A DNA stretch of 64,000 bases from Vibrio sp. S9_S30. GTDB taxonomy: Bacteria > Pseudomonadota > Gammaproteobacteria > Enterobacterales > Vibrionaceae. Shown here piece after piece: positions 33,317 through 42,958 of this stretch. The first letter of the stretch is position 1. Every line of letters starts with the position of its first letter. The notes beneath the pieces were generated by a model. The model was not told where the DNA came from, searched no databases, and saw only the letters and a program-made list of their open reading frames with translations. A program made the position numbers and the translations under genes. The stretch lies in NCBI RefSeq assembly GCF_014694455.1, contig NZ_JAAUWT010000003.1, forward strand, positions 1 to 64,000, in the 5' to 3' direction.

Positions 33317-34588
33317 ATGAATAAGTTCTTACCACTATTGACGCTGAGCATGTTGTCGAGCGGTTATACGCTTAATGCCCAAGCTGAAGAAGTCACAGTG
33401 TTTTGCAGTTCATCTGGCGTAGAGTTACAGCTCTGCCAAGAGGGAACTGACGCGTGGGCAAAGGAGACTGGCAACCAAGTAAAGGTGGTGACCCTGCCAG
33501 CCAGTTGGGATGATGTTTTGCCTCTCTATCAACAATTGCTGACCGCCAAGTCTAAAGATATTGATGTACTGATCTTAGATACGATTTGGCCCGGTGCCTT
33601 GAAATCTCATTTACTCGATATGAACGAGTACGCCAAGCCAGAGAGTATTTCTCAGCACTTCAGCGCGGCGGTAGAAGGCACAACGGTTAACGGCAAAGTC
33701 CTTTCCATTCCTTGGTACATGGACACCGGCATGCTGTTTTACCGGAAAGACTTACTGGAAAAATATGGCTACACCCCACCCAGTACCTATCAAGAACTCA
33801 CAAAAATTGCGCAAGACGTCCAAGCGAAAGAACGAGAATCGGGAAATCCGGATTTTTGGGGCTACGCGTGGCAAGGGCGCTCATATGAAGGGTTAACCTG
33901 TAACGCCATTGAGTGGTTTGGTTCTACCGATGGGGGCACCATTATTAATGAAAAAGGCGATATTACGGTCAATACCGCTGCCAATCGCGAGATGCTCAAA
34001 ACAGCGTCAGGTTGGATTAATACCATTAGCCCACCGGGCACACTGAACTACGACGAAGAGTCGTCTCGTGGTGTCTTCCAAAATGGGAACGCTCTTTTCC
34101 ACCGTAACTGGTCTTATGTATGGAGCCTTGCCAATTCAGACGACTCCGTCATTAAAGGCAAAGTGGGTGTGGTGGCATTACCGAAAGGCGCGCCTGATGG
34201 CATCAACGCTGGCTGTTACGGCACCGCGCTGCTTGGGGTATCCAAATACTCTCGTTCTCCTGAAACCGCAGTGAGCTTAGTGAACTACCTAACGGGCATG
34301 AGCGAGCAAAAACGTCGCGCAATTGAAGCCAGTTACAGCCCAACTCTGCCAGCACTGTATAAGGATGCGGATGTCCTAAAAGCCAACCCGTTTTTAGCCG
34401 ACATGCAAACATCGTTCGCCAATGTGGTTGCCCGTCCTTCACAGGTAACTGGCGATCAGTACAGCCGTGTCAGTAATGCCATTTGGCAACAAGTTCACAA
34501 AGCACTGTCTGGAGACATCAGTGCCGAGAAAGCACTTGAACAAATGGAATCGGAGCTGAAAAAGCTGAAAAAACGCGGTAAGTGGTAA
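33317..34588 (+). CDS. Sugar ABC transporter substrate-binding protein
   Basis: 423 residues with a signal peptide (about 1-23, ending TLNAQAEE). The mature protein is a type 1 extracellular solute-binding protein: LLTAKSKDIDVLILDTIWPG, SIPWYMDTGMLFYRKDLLEK and ALLGVSKYSRSPETAVSLVN are typical of disaccharide-binding members such as the trehalose/maltose and alpha-glucoside group. Delivers sugar to the MalF/MalG-like permeases encoded downstream. GGAGGTGAT precedes the ATG. A hairpin after the gene would let it be made in excess over the permeases. Substrate unknown. Confidence 0.88.
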   Translation: MNKFLPLLTLSMLSSGYTLNAQAEEVTVFCSSSGVELQLCQEGTDAWAKETGNQVKVVTLPASWDDVLPLYQQLLTAKSKDIDVLILDTIWPGALKSHLLDMNEYAKPESISQHFSAAVEGTTVNGKVLSIPWYMDTGMLFYRKDLLEKYGYTPPSTYQELTKIAQDVQAKERESGNPDFWGYAWQGRSYEGLTCNAIEWFGSTDGGTIINEKGDITVNTAANREMLKTASGWINTISPPGTLNYDEESSRGVFQNGNALFHRNWSYVWSLANSDDSVIKGKVGVVALPKGAPDGINAGCYGTALLGVSKYSRSPETAVSLVNYLTGMSEQKRRAIEASYSPTLPALYKDADVLKANPFLADMQTSFANVVARPSQVTGDQYSRVSNAIWQQVHKALSGDISAEKALEQMESELKKLKKRGKW

Positions 34589-34598
34589 ACCATGCTTT

Positions 34599-34640
34599 GG
34601 CAGGCAGTAAAGCGAATGGCATTGCTGCCTGCCATACTTT
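34599..34640 (+). terminator. Leaky terminator or 3' stabilising hairpin
   Basis: GGCAGGCAG (34599-34607) pairs with CTGCCTGCC (34625-34633), followed by ATACTTTTA. It lies 10 bases after the binding-protein stop, as often seen where the binding protein is made in excess. Confidence 0.6.
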
Positions 34641-34663
34641 TACTGGATCAAAAAATAATTTCG

Positions 34664-34736
34664 TATCGCACATTGAACATAGATATCGAACATTGAACAT
34701 AGATATCGGACATTGAACATAGATATCGAACATAGA
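34664..34736 (+). repeat. 20 bp tandem repeat
   Basis: Three full copies of TATCG(C/A/G)ACATTGAACATAGA and a shortened fourth, ending at the ribosome site of the next gene. Copies are nearly identical, so the array is recent. Confidence 0.9.
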
Positions 34737-34754
34737 TAAGGACGACAAGCTGTT

Positions 34755-35894
34755 ATGTTGAACTCACCTATAAGACTTGGGCTGATTGGGCTAGGTGAAG
34801 CCGCTCAAAGCCTGCATTTACCGACTTTGTTTCACCATCCCGACAAATTTTGCGTCACCGCGGTATTCGATATCAGCCCCACGTTGGTCAGCGAAGTTTG
34901 CCAACGCTACCAAGTGGAAAACGGCTATCACAAGGTCGAAGAAATCGTAGCGGACGATAACGTTGATGCCCTCATCGTCATGTCGCCCGACCCTCTTCAC
35001 TTTGAGCACACAAAACTCGCCATCGAGCACAATAAGCACGTTCTTTTGGAAAAGCCCAGCTGTCTTTTGCCTCGTCATGTGGACGAGCTCATCAAACTAG
35101 AAGAACAACATCAGGTTTCGGTCACCGTTGGCTACATGCGTGTCTATGCTAAAGCCTTTTCATTGGCTCAACACAAATTGGAAGAGCTAGGCGAAATAAA
35201 AAGCGTGCGAGTGAGAGATCTACAGCGCGAAGGCGATCATTACCTTCCACAAGTGTCGGAATTGTACTACCCAGACGACCACGATAAAGCGCAAATCGAT
35301 CACGCTAAAAAAGCAGAACAAAAACAAAGACAAGAATTACTCGGAAGTAAAGCGCACTCCAATTTACTGTGGAAAGCCTATCGTGTACTCACTGGGGCTG
35401 CCATTCATAATCTTGCGGCTCTACGCCATTTGATTGATTCTCCTAAAAAAGTGGTGAGCGCATTTGCCCATTCCAGCGGTGAACACATCGCAATGACGCT
35501 GGATTATGGGTCGTTCTTTGCGACCTATGAAATTTTGATCGACAACATTCCTCGAGTGGATGCCAGTATTGAACTGACCTCAGAAACCAAAAGGCTCAAA
35601 ATCCACTACCCAACACCTTATATCCGAAACCTACCCACCACCCTTGAATTTCAAAGCGGTGAAGGGCACCACCCTAGCGAGACTCATGGTCCATTCCATC
35701 AAGATCAATTTGATTTGGAGCTTCTGCATTGGCATCAAACCCTAGTCAAGGGCGCCCCTGTTTTAACAGGACTTAAAGAATCTCAGAAGGATCTCAAGCT
35801 GGTCATGCAAGCCATTGAATCCATCGCATACCACCTCGGCATCGAGGACATCGCCAGTGATAATGCAACGAATGGGATGGGAGAACACGAATGA
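34755..35894 (+). CDS. Gfo/Idh/MocA family sugar dehydrogenase
   Basis: 379 residues. The N-terminal NAD(P)-binding domain has LGLIGLGEAAQSLHLPTLF and the family motif HVLLEKPSCLLP (catalytic Lys in EKP). The C-terminal domain holds GAAIHNLAALRHLID. Oxidises or reduces a sugar hydroxyl, for example making 3-keto sugars from disaccharides. In this operon, with a TIM-barrel isomerase next to it (4 bp overlap), it probably acts on the imported sugar after uptake. Substrate unknown. Confidence 0.85.
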   Translation: MLNSPIRLGLIGLGEAAQSLHLPTLFHHPDKFCVTAVFDISPTLVSEVCQRYQVENGYHKVEEIVADDNVDALIVMSPDPLHFEHTKLAIEHNKHVLLEKPSCLLPRHVDELIKLEEQHQVSVTVGYMRVYAKAFSLAQHKLEELGEIKSVRVRDLQREGDHYLPQVSELYYPDDHDKAQIDHAKKAEQKQRQELLGSKAHSNLLWKAYRVLTGAAIHNLAALRHLIDSPKKVVSAFAHSSGEHIAMTLDYGSFFATYEILIDNIPRVDASIELTSETKRLKIHYPTPYIRNLPTTLEFQSGEGHHPSETHGPFHQDQFDLELLHWHQTLVKGAPVLTGLKESQKDLKLVMQAIESIAYHLGIEDIASDNATNGMGEHE

Positions 35895-36778
35895 CCAGCC
35901 AAATCACGCTCGCCACCTGCCCTTGCTCATGGGGAGTTTGGTACCCCAAGGATCATCAGCAGCCCAGTTGGCGGAAATTTCTGGATGAAGCCAACCTCAG
36001 CGGATACCGCACGATTGAGCTGGGTCCTTATGGCTATTTACCCACGGATATCAGTGAACTGAAGTACGAGCTGGAAGCCCATAACTTGAAGGTATGCAGC
36101 ACCGCTCACATGTCGGATTTGATTGTGCCCAATGCCTTAAATAACCTTCGGACAGACATCAGTCACATTTGCCCAACGCTTGAAGCGTTAGAAGCTCGAT
36201 ACTTTGTGTTTATGGATGGCGACAGTTTGTATCAACACCCAAGCGATCGCAACCTCAACCTCAACGACTGGAAACACGTCATTAAGGTGATTTCTGAATC
36301 GGCAAAGATTGTCCGAGAAGAATATGGGTTGGACTATGTGTTTCACCCTCATATCTCAACCTGCATCGAAAACGAACACCAAATTATTCGTTTGCTAAAC
36401 GATACCGATCCCGATTACGTCAACCTTTGTTTCGATACAGGGCATCATTTGTACACAGGCGGAATACCAGAAGATTTCATTAAAGAATACGGTTCACGCA
36501 TTCGCTATTACCACTTAAAAGACATGAGTTCCGCTATTCGCGATAAAGTGAAACTGAAGAACCTGAGCGACGATGAGGCTTTTGAACTCGGGGTAATGGT
36601 GCCTCTTGGTGAAGGCAACGTAAACTTTGCTGCCGTTAAAGCCGAATTGGATAGGCAAAACTTTTGTGGCTATGCCGTAATAGAACAAGATATCTACCCC
36701 GATATCCACAATATGGCATTCACGCACGCCCGCAGCAGCCTCGCCTACATCAAGCAGCTTGGGATGGGAGTGTCATGA
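35891..36778 (+). CDS. Sugar phosphate isomerase/epimerase (TIM barrel)
   Basis: 295 residues of the AP-endonuclease-2/xylose-isomerase-like barrel. CPCSWGVWYPKD at the start, FHPHISTCIENE, LCFDTGHHLYTGG and YYHLKDM provide the metal-binding Glu, Asp and His residues. Similar to IolE- and ketosugar-epimerase types. Overlaps the dehydrogenase upstream (4 bp) and the kinase downstream (ATGA), so the three are translated together. It likely works on the keto sugar produced by the dehydrogenase; this is inference. Confidence 0.82.
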   Translation: MTSQITLATCPCSWGVWYPKDHQQPSWRKFLDEANLSGYRTIELGPYGYLPTDISELKYELEAHNLKVCSTAHMSDLIVPNALNNLRTDISHICPTLEALEARYFVFMDGDSLYQHPSDRNLNLNDWKHVIKVISESAKIVREEYGLDYVFHPHISTCIENEHQIIRLLNDTDPDYVNLCFDTGHHLYTGGIPEDFIKEYGSRIRYYHLKDMSSAIRDKVKLKNLSDDEAFELGVMVPLGEGNVNFAAVKAELDRQNFCGYAVIEQDIYPDIHNMAFTHARSSLAYIKQLGMGVS

Positions 36779-37722
36779 CCCAAAACGCACCCAATACGTA
36801 CAGCTGTCAAACCGCCAATGCCTTTGTCGGTATTGACATCGGTGGCACAAAAATGGCGTCGGCATTAGTCGATACTGACACGGGGCACCTCCTTTGCGAA
36901 ACGCAGGTCGCCACGCAAAAGCAACGCCCAACAAAAGACATCATTACTGACATTCACAAACAGCTGTCTTACCACCTTGAATTTGCAAGCCTCAACAATA
37001 TTCCGGTAAACGGGTGTGGTATTGCCTTTCCTGAATTAGTGAACAACTCGGGAAACATCGTCAGTGATTGGAATTTCGATCTTCGTTCTTTGTGCAACTC
37101 GGATTTCCCACTCAACAATGTCTTGTTTGAGAGTGATGTTCGGGTGGCGGGTCTAGCGGAAGCGATGCTGGGGGCAGGCAAGCCCTATCAGTCGTTCGTC
37201 TACGTCTCTCTAGGAACAGGGTTGTCTTATACCTTATTTAACAATGGCGTACCTTGGCGTGGAAAAAACGGTTACGCCATTCATTTTGCTAGCAGCACAC
37301 TCACTGGGTGTACACCCGACATGCAGCCTCTGAGTTATTTGCCTGAGGCGTTGGTTTCCGGTGCGGGGTTACTTGATTGCTGGAACATGAGGCACCCCAT
37401 GCAACGCTACCACAATTTACCTGAACTTCTGTTCCGAGCCGAAATGGGGTCAAGTAAAGAGCGCCAATACATTAAACTCGCTGGAGAGGTGCTGGGCAGC
37501 CTGCTGGCGCAAATGGTGAATATGTTGGATCCAGAAGCCATTATTCTGGGGGGCGGTCTTGGCTGCGCCGATGGCCTTTACCATCGCTATATTGAAACCA
37601 CGCTTCGAGACCGAATTTGGGCCGAAGACTGCAAAAACATTCCCGTCCTTAAAGCGCAATTTTCGAACAAAGCCGGCACGATTGGTGCTGCGCTTGCCGC
37701 ATCAAAAATGACGAAAAGTTAA
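36775..37722 (+). CDS. ROK-family sugar kinase
   Basis: 315 residues. The N-terminal phosphate-binding motif is FVGIDIGGTKMASALVD; a second glycine-rich loop is VSLGTGLSYTLF, and AIILGGGLGCADG completes the ATP site. There is no N-terminal DNA-binding domain. The usual zinc-binding CxCGxxGC stretch is absent, replaced by a segment with one Cys (LTGCTPD). It would phosphorylate the imported sugar or its cleavage product. The start is the ATGA overlap with the isomerase gene. Confidence 0.83.
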   Translation: MTQNAPNTYSCQTANAFVGIDIGGTKMASALVDTDTGHLLCETQVATQKQRPTKDIITDIHKQLSYHLEFASLNNIPVNGCGIAFPELVNNSGNIVSDWNFDLRSLCNSDFPLNNVLFESDVRVAGLAEAMLGAGKPYQSFVYVSLGTGLSYTLFNNGVPWRGKNGYAIHFASSTLTGCTPDMQPLSYLPEALVSGAGLLDCWNMRHPMQRYHNLPELLFRAEMGSSKERQYIKLAGEVLGSLLAQMVNMLDPEAIILGGGLGCADGLYHRYIETTLRDRIWAEDCKNIPVLKAQFSNKAGTIGAALAASKMTKS

Positions 37723-37782
37723 GGACTAACGTTCGCAGTCATACGTGAGTTTAACGTTCTAGTTAAAAAAGGAAGACAACCC

Positions 37783-38886
37783 ATGGAAGTTTTGTCTTTA
37801 CATCAGGTAAACAAAACATACAGCAAAACCCCTGTTTTGCGAGACATTAACTTGTCGATTCATCAAGGCGAATTCATTGTATTCGTTGGCCAATCTGGCT
37901 GTGGAAAATCCACTCTCCTTCGCCTTATCGCTGGGCTTGACCTGCAAACCTCTGGTGACGTTCGAATAGACGGCACAAACGTCAATGACGTCGCCCCTGG
38001 GCAGCGTGGGCTAGCCATGGTGTTTCAGTCCTACGCGTTGTACCCGCACATGAATGTTTGGGACAACATGGCGTTTGCCTTGAAAACGGCTCGGCTACCT
38101 AAACACGACATTTCAGAGCGAGTCGCGAAAGCCGCCGACATTTTAAAGCTAGGTTCGCTGCTTGATAGAAAGCCCGCTCAACTATCCGGCGGGCAAAGAC
38201 AACGGGTTGCCATTGGCAGAGCCATTGTTCGGGAGCCTAAAATCTTCTTGTTTGATGAACCGTTAAGCAATTTAGATGCAGAACTTCGTGTGGACATGCG
38301 AGTCGAAATCGCCACACTGCATAAAAAACTCAATGCCACCACCATTTACGTCACACACGATCAAGTTGAAGCCATGACATTGGCCGACAAAATTGTGGTG
38401 CTGAATAATGGCGAAATAGAGCAATTTGGATCGCCGCTGGAGTTATACAACCACCCCATAAATCAGTTTGTTGCTGGATTTATTGGTTCACCAAAAATGA
38501 ACTTTATTGAAGGAGAGATGAAGGCTGACGGCTTTCATTTTCATGGTTACCGCCTCGATATGGTGGAATCCAAGATGATGGATAAAAAAATGACTCTTGG
38601 TATTCGCCCAAAGGACATCTCACTCGCCAGTCACCCCAAACACGCCGACTTGAAAGCTCAGGTAACCCATACAGAAATATTGGGTGATGAAAGTTACGTA
38701 TATTGTAACCTTGGTTCACGTATCAAACTTGTGGTGACGCTTGATGGACAACAGCATTTTAATGCCAATGAAGAGGTACATTTAGCTGTTAACTGGGATC
38801 AAATCCATTGTTTCGATACGCATGGCATCAACATTGCCAGCCAAAGAGATCGACACTCAGCAACTCAGCCGCTAAATAACTTGTGA
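37783..38886 (+). CDS. Sugar ABC transporter ATPase, MalK/UgpC type
   Basis: 367 residues. Walker A VGQSGCGKSTLLRL (about 36-49), signature LSGGQRQRVAIGRA, Walker B IFLFDEPLSNLDAEL and the H-loop YVTHDQVEAMT. A C-terminal OB-type regulatory domain (from about 235) follows, as in MalK. Powers the MalF/MalG-like permeases encoded next. Complete and of normal length. Confidence 0.92.
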   Translation: MEVLSLHQVNKTYSKTPVLRDINLSIHQGEFIVFVGQSGCGKSTLLRLIAGLDLQTSGDVRIDGTNVNDVAPGQRGLAMVFQSYALYPHMNVWDNMAFALKTARLPKHDISERVAKAADILKLGSLLDRKPAQLSGGQRQRVAIGRAIVREPKIFLFDEPLSNLDAELRVDMRVEIATLHKKLNATTIYVTHDQVEAMTLADKIVVLNNGEIEQFGSPLELYNHPINQFVAGFIGSPKMNFIEGEMKADGFHFHGYRLDMVESKMMDKKMTLGIRPKDISLASHPKHADLKAQVTHTEILGDESYVYCNLGSRIKLVVTLDGQQHFNANEEVHLAVNWDQIHCFDTHGINIASQRDRHSATQPLNNL

Positions 38887-38901
38887 GAAGGTTGAGCATG
38901 T

Positions 38902-39822
38902 ATGAATAGAAAAAACCAATCGGTGATCGGGTTTAGGTTAAACCAACAAAAAGTGTATGAAGCGTGGATGTATATTCTTCCTATGGCGCTAGTACTGGCG
39001 GTGGTCGCCCTTTACCCACTGCTTAAAAACTTCTATTTCTCATTTACCGATGCCTCCTTAATGGAGCCCGAACTCGCCAATTGGGTTGGGCTAGAAAACT
39101 ACACCTACTTGATCACCGATTCATCGTGGTGGAATGCCGTTTGGAACACGCTCTACTTCGCGGTGGTGTCTGTGGCATTGGAAACCTTCATTGGGCTTGG
39201 TATTGCGCTGATTTTGAATGCCAACCTACCAACCAAAGGAATAATGCGTGCTGTCGTATTAGTGCCTTGGGCTATCCCCACCATCGTCTCTGCCAGAATG
39301 TGGGAGTGGATGTTTCACGATCAGTACGGCGTAATCAATCAAATCGGCATGTCGATTGGCATACTCAGTGAAAAAATCGCATGGACCGCCGATCCAGAAT
39401 GGTCGATGGCGGCGATCATTTTTGTCGATGTATGGAAAACCACGCCATTCATGACGCTGTTAATTTTGGCTGGCTTGCAAATGCTCCCGAAAGACATCTA
39501 CGAAGTCGCGAAAGTGGATAACGTCCCCGCTTGGCGTGTGTTTTGGCACATCACCCTGCCCCTGATCAAACCGGCCATTTTGGTGGCGGTGGTGTTCCGG
39601 CTGCTGGATGCCTTGCGTATGTTTGACTTAGCGTATGTGTTAACAGGCAGCAGTGAATCCACGGTAACCATGTCGATTTTTGCTCGGAAACAATTGGTTG
39701 ATTTTCAAGACTTGGGCTACGGCGCAGCAGCCTCTACCCTGCTGTTCTTCATTGTCGCGCTAGTAACCATTGGGTATTTGTATTTGTCTCGCCACGGTTT
39801 AATGTCTAAGGAGTCGAAATGA
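38902..39822 (+). CDS. Sugar ABC permease, MalF-like
   Basis: 306 residues with six predicted membrane helices. The inner-membrane EAA loop, contacting the ATPase, reads YEVAKVDNVPAWRVFWHITLP. Its N-terminal cytoplasmic stretch is short, unlike the long one of E. coli MalF. It overlaps the next permease gene by 4 bp. Confidence 0.9.
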   Translation: MNRKNQSVIGFRLNQQKVYEAWMYILPMALVLAVVALYPLLKNFYFSFTDASLMEPELANWVGLENYTYLITDSSWWNAVWNTLYFAVVSVALETFIGLGIALILNANLPTKGIMRAVVLVPWAIPTIVSARMWEWMFHDQYGVINQIGMSIGILSEKIAWTADPEWSMAAIIFVDVWKTTPFMTLLILAGLQMLPKDIYEVAKVDNVPAWRVFWHITLPLIKPAILVAVVFRLLDALRMFDLAYVLTGSSESTVTMSIFARKQLVDFQDLGYGAAASTLLFFIVALVTIGYLYLSRHGLMSKESK

Positions 39823-40655
39823 AGAACTCCACCCGAACTCGCCTCAGTAGAGGGGTGTTTTACATATTGGTCGCGATTATCGCGTTGTATACCCTCTTTC
39901 CTTTTTATTGGTCTATCGTCTCCTCGTTTAAACAAGGTGCCGATTTATTCAAAGTTGAATTTTTCCCAAGCATCCAATGGGACAACTACATAAGCGTACT
40001 CAGCAACGGTACATTTTTACGCAATATTCTTAACTCGGTTATTGTCGCAACCGCCGTTGTCGTTGTGTCCCTATTTCTCTCTGTCACCGCGTCCTACGCC
40101 CTTGGGCGTGTCAACTTTAAAGGCAGAACCACCATATTGATGGCGATCTTGAGCGTGTCTATGTTCCCTCAAGTGGTGATCTTGTCTGGGCTGCTGGGCA
40201 TGATCAACTTGCTTGATCTGTACAACACGCTTTGGGCATTGATCCTTGCCTATATGATTTTTACTTTGCCTTTTACTGTTTGGGTCATCACCACTTTTAT
40301 GAAGGAGCTGCCCCAAGAGCTGGAAGACGCCGCAAGAATGGACGGCTGTTCCACGTTTCGTATCATTACTCACGTGTTCTTCCCCATATTAGGACCAGCT
40401 TTGGTTAGCACAGGGCTACTGGCATTCATTGCCGCATGGAACGAATTCCTATTTGCCCTCACGTTTGTGCTCAATGATGAAATGCGCACCGTTCCTGTTG
40501 CCATCGCGCTCATTTCCGGTGCTAGCCGTTACGAATTGCCATTTGGTGCCATTATGGCGGCTTCTGTTATTGTGACCGTACCACTCGTGGTACTGGTTTT
40601 GGTTTTCCAAAGGAAGATTGTATCGGGGCTAACCGCTGGTGCGATTAAAGGATAA
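39819..40655 (+). CDS. Sugar ABC permease, MalG-like
   Basis: 278 residues with six helices. The EAA loop is ELEDAARMDGCSTFRIITHV, followed by FPILGPALVSTG. It forms the heterodimeric channel with the preceding permease. Translationally coupled by ATGA overlap; only three bases separate its stop from the deaminase-like gene. Confidence 0.9.
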   Translation: MKNSTRTRLSRGVFYILVAIIALYTLFPFYWSIVSSFKQGADLFKVEFFPSIQWDNYISVLSNGTFLRNILNSVIVATAVVVVSLFLSVTASYALGRVNFKGRTTILMAILSVSMFPQVVILSGLLGMINLLDLYNTLWALILAYMIFTLPFTVWVITTFMKELPQELEDAARMDGCSTFRIITHVFFPILGPALVSTGLLAFIAAWNEFLFALTFVLNDEMRTVPVAIALISGASRYELPFGAIMAASVIVTVPLVVLVLVFQRKIVSGLTAGAIKG

Positions 40656-40658
40656 GTT

Positions 40659-41390
40659 ATGAACGTCACTCAATTAAAAAATCATCAAGAAGCCTCTGCC
40701 TACCTAGCCCGAATGCTCACTCATCAAATTCAAGTGACACCGGAATCTCGGATCATACTCGCTTCCGGCGGTACGCCATCGTTAGCGTACGAGATGGCAG
40801 GGGAGCAACTTTTGGGGGTCGATACCTCTCGCGTTACCATCATCAAGTTGGATGAATGGGTGGGGTTACCCGAAGCCAGCAGCAGCAGTTGTGAATACCA
40901 GTTGATGAATGAAGTGATCAAACCGTGGAGGATCGAGCCCCATCACTACCTCTCTTTTGATGGCGCTGCACATGATATTTTAAATGAAGCCGAGCGCGTT
41001 AGCGGCCTGCTAGCGGCATGCCAGCCCGCGCACCTTTGCGTGTTGGGCATAGGGCTGAACGGGCATATTGGGTTCCTTGAGCCCTCCCCCTCTTTGCCTT
41101 ATCGCTCTAGTGTTGTGTCCTTGCATGCGATGTCGAAAAACCACCCTATGGTCAAAAATCAATACGAGGTATCGCTCGGCATCACCATTGGAATTGGCGA
41201 CATTATGGAGTGTGAAAAAGTTGTCTTAGTGGCAACGGGGGAACACAAACAACAAATTCTCGCTCGATTGCTGGAGAGCGACATTTCCACGTCACTGCCT
41301 GCTAGCTTGTTGAAACTGCATCCCAACGTTGAATTGATAGTAGATGACAAAGCGCTTCGCCCAATGGAACGAAAAGAGTGGTCGCTCTAG
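40659..41390 (+). CDS. Amino-sugar-phosphate deaminase/isomerase-like enzyme
   Basis: 243 residues of the glucosamine-6-phosphate isomerase/6-phosphogluconolactonase family. ILASGGTPSLAYEMA binds phosphate, KLDEWVG holds the catalytic Asp, and LGIGLNGHIGFLEP holds the catalytic His region. This pattern is NagB/AgaI-like rather than lactonase-like. It suggests that the operon's sugar carries an amino group, such as galactosamine or glucosamine 6-phosphate. The aga PTS operon, which lacks an agaI gene, starts 3 kb downstream. Whether it serves both systems is open. Confidence 0.75.
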   Translation: MNVTQLKNHQEASAYLARMLTHQIQVTPESRIILASGGTPSLAYEMAGEQLLGVDTSRVTIIKLDEWVGLPEASSSSCEYQLMNEVIKPWRIEPHHYLSFDGAAHDILNEAERVSGLLAACQPAHLCVLGIGLNGHIGFLEPSPSLPYRSSVVSLHAMSKNHPMVKNQYEVSLGITIGIGDIMECEKVVLVATGEHKQQILARLLESDISTSLPASLLKLHPNVELIVDDKALRPMERKEWSL

Positions 41391-41693
41391 ACATGCTGAA
41401 GAGCATGATGGCTCCCATCGCCATTTTACAGGCAATATACCCAAGTAACCTCTAGAGGTTTGATTCAGGGAGAATTAATTGGGCATAAACGCTGAGAAGC
41501 GCTTTTTGCCTCAATTTGAGCTGACCATTTTCCAAAAGCAAATACAATTCTTCACAAACATGAAACATGTGTCTACATAATGGAAAAACGCTAGGTTAAT
41601 TAAAAATCAGCATGTTGCATGGTTATACTCTACATATCCCATAACCATTAGATTCATAAACCACGAAATGGTCGATATTAGAAAGGAGTCTCC
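41391..41693. other. Gene-free gap with a 14 bp palindrome
   Basis: AACCTCTAGAGGTT (41447-41460) is a perfect palindrome of unknown use. Otherwise AT-rich, with the promoter for the secreted protein expected near its end. Confidence 0.4.
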
Positions 41694-42815
41694 ATGTTGA
41701 TAGAAACAACCCGTCAGTTCTCAGCCAAATGCAAATCCGAGTGTGTTGGTATTGCCATCGCTTCCGCTTTAGCTGTTTTCCCAGCAGCAGCTAGCGAACT
41801 CCCCTCTCTGCCCAACAACCTCAATGCCATAGACATGGACATCGGCATAGGTTATGAAACACAAATAGTATTGGGGGATTTAAGAGCACATTTAAAAGGA
41901 ATCGAATACGGCGAGAAAGAAGCCAACGCTTGGAAACAACCATCGGTTCAAGATCTCGCCACCTTCAAATCGGCATTTCAAGCATTACTGGATAACAACA
42001 CTTCCGCTGCCGCTGATTTACTTTCTCCACTTGGCTACGGCATGTTCGAATACCACGATACGGTAACGGGGAAGCTGTTTTACGTATTGCAGGAAATATA
42101 CCCACTAAGTGACGCTCGCTCCAACGGTGGTGGAACCTACGTTTATAACCCAAGTGGCGTCAGCGCAGTTTTACAGGCACCGCATCCTATGCATGATCTC
42201 TTTACCGCCACTCAGTCCATTGATGATTTTTTTTACACCGATAGCAAATATTTGATGCTGGCAGGGACGCACCGAAACAGCAATACGGCACTCAGCTCTT
42301 GTACTAACGGCAATTACAAAGAAAGTGATGTGGCTCATCAAACATCGTCTTACTTCCAATCTGTGCATGAAAGCATTGATGAATTTGCCACACCGAACAC
42401 AGTTTTCATTCAATACCACGGATTTGGCTCCACCACACTTAAGAAATTACAAAATCAATGTAATACCACCAGCAGTAAGATGATTAACGTCAGCGAAGGC
42501 GTGCGATACCCAACCAATGACAGCAGCACCAGCTTTATGCACGCGTTACGCCGTCAGGTTGAAAGCGAAAACCTCATTAAAGCTTGTATTTATGGCAATG
42601 ACACAACCAGTCTAGGCGGAACTTGGAACGTACAAGGTCGCTTCACCAATCACTCATCCAATGCCTGCCAAACCAATGCGAATAGCTCACAGAAACGCTT
42701 TGTTCATCTTGAGCAGAGTTACAGCGTGAGAAAATACAATCGCGACGATATGTCTCGTTACCTTAAACAAGCCATGGTTGAATATTTTAAAACTGATTGT
42801 GACAATTGCATGTAA
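41694..42815 (+). CDS. Secreted protein of unknown function, possible metallohydrolase
   Basis: 373 residues after a strong AAAGGAG site, with an N-terminal signal (hydrophobic IAIASALAVFPAAAS). I do not recognise a named family. Conserved-looking features are APHPMHDL, MLAGTHRNSNTA, SDVAHQTSSYF, FIQYHGFGSTT and a closing LEQSYSVRKYN. The spaced His and Asp residues resemble zinc amidohydrolases such as N-formylglutamate amidohydrolase or poly-gamma-glutamate hydrolase. About eight cysteines suggest disulphides. The gene stands alone and ends in a strong hairpin. Confidence 0.55.
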   Translation: MLIETTRQFSAKCKSECVGIAIASALAVFPAAASELPSLPNNLNAIDMDIGIGYETQIVLGDLRAHLKGIEYGEKEANAWKQPSVQDLATFKSAFQALLDNNTSAAADLLSPLGYGMFEYHDTVTGKLFYVLQEIYPLSDARSNGGGTYVYNPSGVSAVLQAPHPMHDLFTATQSIDDFFYTDSKYLMLAGTHRNSNTALSSCTNGNYKESDVAHQTSSYFQSVHESIDEFATPNTVFIQYHGFGSTTLKKLQNQCNTTSSKMINVSEGVRYPTNDSSTSFMHALRRQVESENLIKACIYGNDTTSLGGTWNVQGRFTNHSSNACQTNANSSQKRFVHLEQSYSVRKYNRDDMSRYLKQAMVEYFKTDCDNCM

Positions 42816-42821
42816 TGCAAC

Positions 42822-42849
42822 TGGGGTAGAGCGCACTCGCTCTACCCCA
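42822..42849 (+). terminator. Perfect 12 bp hairpin, probable terminator
   Basis: TGGGGTAGAGCG and CGCTCTACCCCA pair perfectly around CACT, six bases after the stop codon. No T-run follows. Confidence 0.6.
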
Positions 42850-42958
42850 ATCTTAGGTGGACGTAGTAAGAGTAATACCCAGCAAACCATGCTAGAATCC
42901 GCGCCATTGTTTACACCGAGTTGTCGGTGCACGCTTAATAATTCAATTGGATTTCCTC

